Source: JAVBMC01 sp031552845 (lineage in GTDB: Bacteria; Verrucomicrobiota; Kiritimatiellia; RFP12; DVOR01). From it: a stretch of 64,000 nucleotides of DNA. The notes under the pieces were generated by a model. It made no database searches, was not told where the DNA came from, and saw nothing but the letters and a program-made list of their open reading frames with translations. Within the stretch, counting starts at the first letter, position 1; every line of letters begins with the position of its first letter. Location of the stretch: positions 5,740 through 69,739 of the forward strand of contig JAVBMC010000069.1 in the NCBI GenBank assembly GCA_031552845.1. Reading direction: 5' to 3'. Shown in pieces: positions 60,516 through 64,000 of the stretch. Position numbers and translations under genes: made by a program.

Positions 60516-61907
60516 ATGACAAAAACTACTCTCCGCCTGCTGCCGTTAGCCTTGTGCGTGCCGGCCGCTCTGATGTTAGGCTGCGGCCTGTTCAATATGA
60601 AATCCAAAGCCCCGCAAATCAGCTTGATTACCCTCGATCCCGGCCACTTCCACGCCTACCTCGTGCAGAAGCAGATGTATCCGGAGATCAATCCCGTGGT
60701 GCATGTTTACGCACCCAAAGGCTCCGAGGTCAAAGCGCACCTAAAGCAGATTGAAAACTTCAACCACCGCGCCGACAATCCGACATCGTGGAAGGAAGAG
60801 GTATTTGTCGGAACCAATTACCTCTCCAAGATGCTGGCAGACAAAGCCGGCAATGTCGTCGTCATGGCCGGTAACAACGCGCGCAAAGCCGAATACATCG
60901 CGGCCTGTGTGAACGCCGGTTTGAACGTACACTCCGATAAGCCGATGGCCATTACTCCCGAGGATTACGTGGTGCTCAAGCAGGCTCTGATTGATGCAGA
61001 TCAAAAGGGCGTGCTCGTGCGCGACATCATGACCGAGCGTTATGAAATCACCACCATCCTGCAAGCCGCCCTCTCCCGTTATCCCGAGCTCTACGGCACG
61101 CAAGATATCGGCACGCCCGAGAATCCGGCCATCACCAAGGAAAGCGTCCACCACTTCTGCAAGGTCGTAGCAGGCAAGCCGCTCCAACGCCCGGCGTGGT
61201 TTTACGATACCACCCAGCAAGGACAAGGCATTGTTGACGTTACCACGCACTTGGTCGACCTCATTCAAATCGCCCTCTTCCCGGATGCCAACCTCAAGCC
61301 GGAAGATGTGGCAATCCTCAGCGCCAAGAAATGGGCGACAGACCTCACGCCGGAGCAATTCAAGCTCTCCACAGGCGACACGCCCTATCCCGACATGCTC
61401 AGGTCGTATGTTGATAACAAAGGCACGTTGAAGGTCGATGCCAATGGCGAATTCACCTACACGCTGCGCGGCGTTCATGCCAAAGTTTCGGTCATCTGGA
61501 ACTTCCAAGCACCTGCCGGTGCGGGCGATACGCACTACTCGCAAATGCGCGGCAGCAAAGCCACTTTGATCATCCGCCAAGGCGCTGATCAAGGCTACAA
61601 ACCCCGACTCTACGTTGAGCCTGCCGCCGGTGCCAGCAAAGTCGCCGCCGAAGCCGCCCTGCGCGATGCATTGGCCGAGCAGAACAAAATCTACCCCGGC
61701 ATCAGCTACAAGCCTGTCGCCACCGGCTGGGAGATCATCATCAACGACAAGTACGACGTCGGCCACGAAGCCCACTTCATCGCCTCCACCCAGCAGTATA
61801 TCGAATACTTCAAACTCGGCAAAATGCCCCGCTGGGAAACCGACTACATGCTCACCAAATACTACACCACCACCGAAGCCTATAAGCTGGCCAACGCGAA
61901 AAAGTAG
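60516..61907 (+). CDS. Lipoprotein oxidoreductase-like protein (Gfo/Idh-related with oxidoreductase_C domain)
   Basis: 463 residues. Lipoprotein signal with lipobox LMLGC. Rossmann part SLITLDPGHFHAYLVQ; DKP (NVHSDKPMAIT) replaces EKP, and the His-containing HHFCKVVAGKPLQRPAWFYD segment is typical of the putative oxidoreductase C-terminal family. It is probably anchored on the outer face of a membrane beside the other exported enzymes. Confidence 0.85.
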   Translation: MTKTTLRLLPLALCVPAALMLGCGLFNMKSKAPQISLITLDPGHFHAYLVQKQMYPEINPVVHVYAPKGSEVKAHLKQIENFNHRADNPTSWKEEVFVGTNYLSKMLADKAGNVVVMAGNNARKAEYIAACVNAGLNVHSDKPMAITPEDYVVLKQALIDADQKGVLVRDIMTERYEITTILQAALSRYPELYGTQDIGTPENPAITKESVHHFCKVVAGKPLQRPAWFYDTTQQGQGIVDVTTHLVDLIQIALFPDANLKPEDVAILSAKKWATDLTPEQFKLSTGDTPYPDMLRSYVDNKGTLKVDANGEFTYTLRGVHAKVSVIWNFQAPAGAGDTHYSQMRGSKATLIIRQGADQGYKPRLYVEPAAGASKVAAEAALRDALAEQNKIYPGISYKPVATGWEIIINDKYDVGHEAHFIASTQQYIEYFKLGKMPRWETDYMLTKYYTTTEAYKLANAKK

Positions 61908-61944
61908 TATTTACCCTAAACGGCATTTATTCCGTTCTAACTCG

Positions 61945-61975
61945 CCCGCCCGTTGCATGCAGCTGGCGGGTTTTT
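61945..61975 (+). terminator. Terminator of the glycosidase/oxidoreductase unit
   Basis: CCCGCC (61945-61950) and GGCGGG (61965-61970) with a 14-base loop, then five T. It closes the plus-strand unit. Confidence 0.75.
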
Positions 61976-61987
61976 CGTGCCTCCCGT

Positions 61988-62087
61988 CTACGAGTAGAAT
62001 TCACTCGTAGGCACGAGTGACCCTGAGTCGTACCTACGAGCAAACTTCACTCGTAGGTACGAGTCGACCTTACTCGCGCCTGCGAGT
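61988..62087. repeat. Cluster of ACTCGY-N4-RCGAGT palindromes
   Basis: ACTCGTAGGCACGAGT (62003-62018), ACTCGTAGGTACGAGT (62049-62064) and ACTCGCGCCTGCGAGT (62072-62087) are 16-bp palindromes; the last keeps pairing through a T-A to C-G change. CTACGAGT at 61988 pairs with 62003-62010. They lie between the terminator and the end of tyrA. No gene is supported in 61908-62169. Confidence 0.7.
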
Positions 62088-62169
62088 GAGATTGAAGATA
62101 CCCCCTACCACAACAACAAACAGGGAAACAGGGGGCAAATAAGGAAATAGGCTAAATCAGGAAGCCGCC

Positions 62170-62985
62170 TTATACGGTCGGGGGCTGTTGTGCCGCTTGG
62201 AGCCATGCCGCTATTTTATCGCGGTCGTTGGCGGCGAGGGCTTCTTGGAGTTCGGCTAGGCGGGCGGACATTTGCGTCACGGTTTGGGCGAGTGCTGAGG
62301 TGTTGGAGGCGAATATATCGGCCCAGAGTGCAACGGGGCTTTTGGACACGCGTGTCATATCCGCCAAGCTGCCGCCGGAGAGTTCTGCCGCAATCGGCGG
62401 CTGAGCCGTCACGACTAATGTCTGTAACGCATAGGCGAGCACGTGCGGCAGGTGGGAGACATAAGCGACGTGTCGGTCGTGTTCTTCGGAGGTCATTTCG
62501 GCTGAGGTCATTCCGCAAATATCGGTGAGAAAGCCTTTGACGGTCTGCACATGTTCCGGCGCTGATTGGCCGAGGTCGCAGTAGATGCAAGGACTGCCTT
62601 TGAAGAGTCCTGTTATTGCGACTTGCGGTCCGCCCTGCTCGCGCCCGGCCATCGGGTGCGCGGCGACATAGCGGGAGCGTTGCGGGTGATTGGCAACGGC
62701 TTGCGTTAAGAGGCCTTTAACAGAGGCGACGTCAAATACCGCGCCTTGTGCGTGATCGAGGAGTGTCGGCAACAGCTGTGCCGATGCGAACGGCGGAATG
62801 CAAAGCGCAATCAGGTCGGCATCCCACAGGGCTTTCATGCTGTCAGTGACTTCATCCACAAAGGCAGCCGCCTGTTGCAAATGCTGCGGGTTGGCATCAT
62901 AGCCGACAACGCGCCAGCCTGCGGCGCGCGCATCTTTGGCTAACGAACCGCCAATCAAACCAAGGCCGATAACTCCGAGCTTCAC
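62170..62985 (-). CDS. tyrA: Prephenate dehydrogenase
   Basis: 271 residues from a GTG at 62985 (AAGGAGGGTGC upstream), overlapping the lgt stop as GTGA. Rossmann motif GVIGLGLIGGSLA, DVASVKG and AAHPMAGREQGGP are typical of TyrA. It oxidatively decarboxylates prephenate (or arogenate) to the tyrosine precursor. It is paired with lgt, a non-canonical neighbour. Confidence 0.9.
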   Translation of the reverse strand: MKLGVIGLGLIGGSLAKDARAAGWRVVGYDANPQHLQQAAAFVDEVTDSMKALWDADLIALCIPPFASAQLLPTLLDHAQGAVFDVASVKGLLTQAVANHPQRSRYVAAHPMAGREQGGPQVAITGLFKGSPCIYCDLGQSAPEHVQTVKGFLTDICGMTSAEMTSEEHDRHVAYVSHLPHVLAYALQTLVVTAQPPIAAELSGGSLADMTRVSKSPVALWADIFASNTSALAQTVTQMSARLAELQEALAANDRDKIAAWLQAAQQPPTV

Positions 62986-63794
62986 GCACCCTCCTTCGGC
63001 CACTTTCTGCGGCAGTAAAAGAATAGGCACACGGCCAGCGTGAACAGGCAGACGGAAATGAATTGGCTGATGGAGAAAATTCCTGCGACCACGCGCATGC
63101 GGTCATCACCGCGCGTGAGCTCGACGCAGTAGCGGATGATGGCATATCCTGCAAGGTAGCCCATCGTTGAACTGCCGGGACGTTTGCGCAGCCAGTCAAA
63201 GCCGAGGAATAGCAGTAAGAACAGGCCGAAGTCTGCAATCGATTCGAGCAGCTGCGACGGAATCACCGGCAGGCTCTGCAAGGCCGCGGATGAGAGTTTG
63301 CCTTCGCTCACTTGCAAGTGCCACGCAGGCGAGCCCTTCGGAAAACAGACACCCCACTCGGCCATCTTGCCGTGGCAGCAGCCATGCAGAAAGCAGCCCA
63401 AGCGTCCGAACGCCTGACCAATCGGCACGGCGGTGAGCGCGATGTCGAACATCTCGATATAGTTCTCACGCTTGATGCGCAGGTAAATCGAGCCGGCTAG
63501 GATCGCGCCAATCAGGCCGCCGTAGAACATCAGCCCGCCGCTATCTACACGGAAGATCTGCATGGGATTGTCGGCAAACTCGCGCGTCCAATGTTCGAGC
63601 ACATACGCCACGCGCGCGCCGACAATTCCGGAGATCATCGTCCAAGTGACCAGCACCGATAAATCATCGGGATTGCGTTTGGTTTTACGGTACAAGCGCG
63701 CGGCGGCTTGCCATGCCGCGAGGAACCCCAGCGCCAAGCAAAGGCCAAATCCGTGCACGGGAATGCCGCCAATATGAAACAGTGTGGAATACAT
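62982..63794 (-). CDS. lgt: Prolipoprotein diacylglyceryl transferase
   Basis: 270 residues from the ATG at 63794 (AAGGATTTACGG upstream). Several spans; GQAFGRLGCFLHGCCHGK and GLMFYGGLIGAILAG are Lgt motifs; RGDDRMR near the end. It attaches diacylglycerol to the lipobox Cys of prolipoproteins, which this window encodes in several genes. A farther upstream ATG at 63830 is inside the promoter, so it is not the start. Confidence 0.92.
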   Translation of the reverse strand: MYSTLFHIGGIPVHGFGLCLALGFLAAWQAAARLYRKTKRNPDDLSVLVTWTMISGIVGARVAYVLEHWTREFADNPMQIFRVDSGGLMFYGGLIGAILAGSIYLRIKRENYIEMFDIALTAVPIGQAFGRLGCFLHGCCHGKMAEWGVCFPKGSPAWHLQVSEGKLSSAALQSLPVIPSQLLESIADFGLFLLLFLGFDWLRKRPGSSTMGYLAGYAIIRYCVELTRGDDRMRVVAGIFSISQFISVCLFTLAVCLFFYCRRKWPKEGA

Positions 63795-63804
63795 CCGTAA
63801 ATCC

Positions 63805-63860
63805 TTGACAAAAACCGTGAAATACGGCATTATTATAGCTTTTAGTGGGCAAGAGGTCAA
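63805..63860. promoter_or_regulatory. Overlapping divergent promoters between lgt and the zinc-ribbon gene
   Basis: Minus strand: TTGACC (63855-63860), 17 bases, TATAAT (63832-63837), a near-consensus promoter for lgt-tyrA. Plus strand: TTGACA (63805-63810), 18 bases, CATTAT (63829-63834) for the gene at 63866. The two -10 boxes overlap. Confidence 0.65.
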
Positions 63861-63865
63861 CAGCA

Positions 63866-64000
63866 ATGAGCGAATCTGAAGTCACCATTTTAACGCATCC
63901 CGTAGAGCAAATCACATGTCCGTCTTGCAACCACAGTTTTAAGAACGAGGGGAACGCGCCATTTACCCAGATTACCTGCCCGAACTGCAAGCACGCATTC
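63866..64000 (+). CDS. Zinc-ribbon protein, start only (partial, runs off the right edge)
   Basis: 45 codons from the ATG at 63866 to the window end, no stop. VEQITCPSCNHSFKN ... QITCPNCKHAF is a CxxC-x17-CxxC zinc ribbon repeated from QITCP. It resembles the ribbon in the gene at 46718-47197. The rest of the protein lies outside the window, so its function cannot be named. Confidence 0.7.
   Translation, partial: MSESEVTILTHPVEQITCPSCNHSFKNEGNAPFTQITCPNCKHAF

Noticed and set aside
61988..62087. CRISPR-like appearance of the regularly repeated 16-mers
   Set aside because: The units are palindromes with irregular spacing (30 and 7 bases between units), only three copies, and no cas genes nearby.

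Overview
The window joins most of a Mu-type transposable prophage (position 1 to roughly 29.7 kb, left end outside the window) to about 34 kb of host chromosome. Host genes suggest a PVC-superphylum bacterium, most likely Kiritimatiellota or a related Verrucomicrobiota/Lentisphaerota lineage. The clues are an LL-diaminopimelate aminotransferase, a Gld-like ABC cassette with DUF4340, an HU-like/DUF4469-type protein, and a tandem GH97 plus secreted Gfo/Idh/MocA locus. This placement is an inference from gene content; no rRNA is present.

Prophage. The minus strand carries recognisable Mu-family proteins: MuA- and MuB-like transposition proteins, Gam, a gp36-like protein, gpT-like capsid, gpI-like protease with a Z-like internal start, gpG- and gpF-like head proteins, portal (DUF935), terminase large subunit and a DUF3486-like small subunit. 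A tape measure protein, a tail-tube candidate and tail-fibre-like genes follow, with no sheath or baseplate genes seen, so the tail looks siphovirus-like. The order is not that of Mu. Terminase and portal (24.5-29.5 kb) are cut off from the other head genes (4-13 kb) by the early transposition module (14.5-21.3 kb) and by a plus-strand cluster (21.4-24.4 kb) of a repressor and small, mostly membrane proteins. A DnaB helicase lies among the tail genes. Two late transcription units start behind a shared 22-bp element.

Host, 30-47.5 kb, nearly all minus strand. A SulP transporter and a UDP-sugar pyrophosphorylase are followed by a tightly overlapping operon reading from 42.3 to 33.7 kb: M24 peptidase, ABC ATPase, ABC permease, GldG-like protein, DUF4340 protein, tmk, holB and a secreted GH5. 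Upstream lie FtsW/RodA, a secreted protein of unknown role, DapL, a lipid A-type acyltransferase, a zinc-ribbon protein and rpmB.

Host, 47.6-64 kb. An IS30-family transposase is split by a -1 frame change at a canonical slippery heptamer. After it come an HU-like protein, a PTS IIA protein, tRNA-Thr(TGT), three tandem GH97 glycosidases and three exported Gfo/Idh/MocA-type oxidoreductases. These last six probably form a periplasmic glycoside-processing locus. tyrA, lgt and the start of a zinc-ribbon gene close the window.

The most unusual signal is a promoter plus ~75-nt structured leader found twice, on opposite strands: next to the prophage edge (30.2-30.3 kb) and upstream of the PTS IIA gene (50.1-50.2 kb). 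Both copies have the same -35/-10 hexamers, the same spacing, and a hairpin that holds a Shine-Dalgarno sequence. I do not recognise it as a known riboswitch class. Two clusters of three 16-bp palindromes flank the glycosidase/oxidoreductase genes and are also unexplained.
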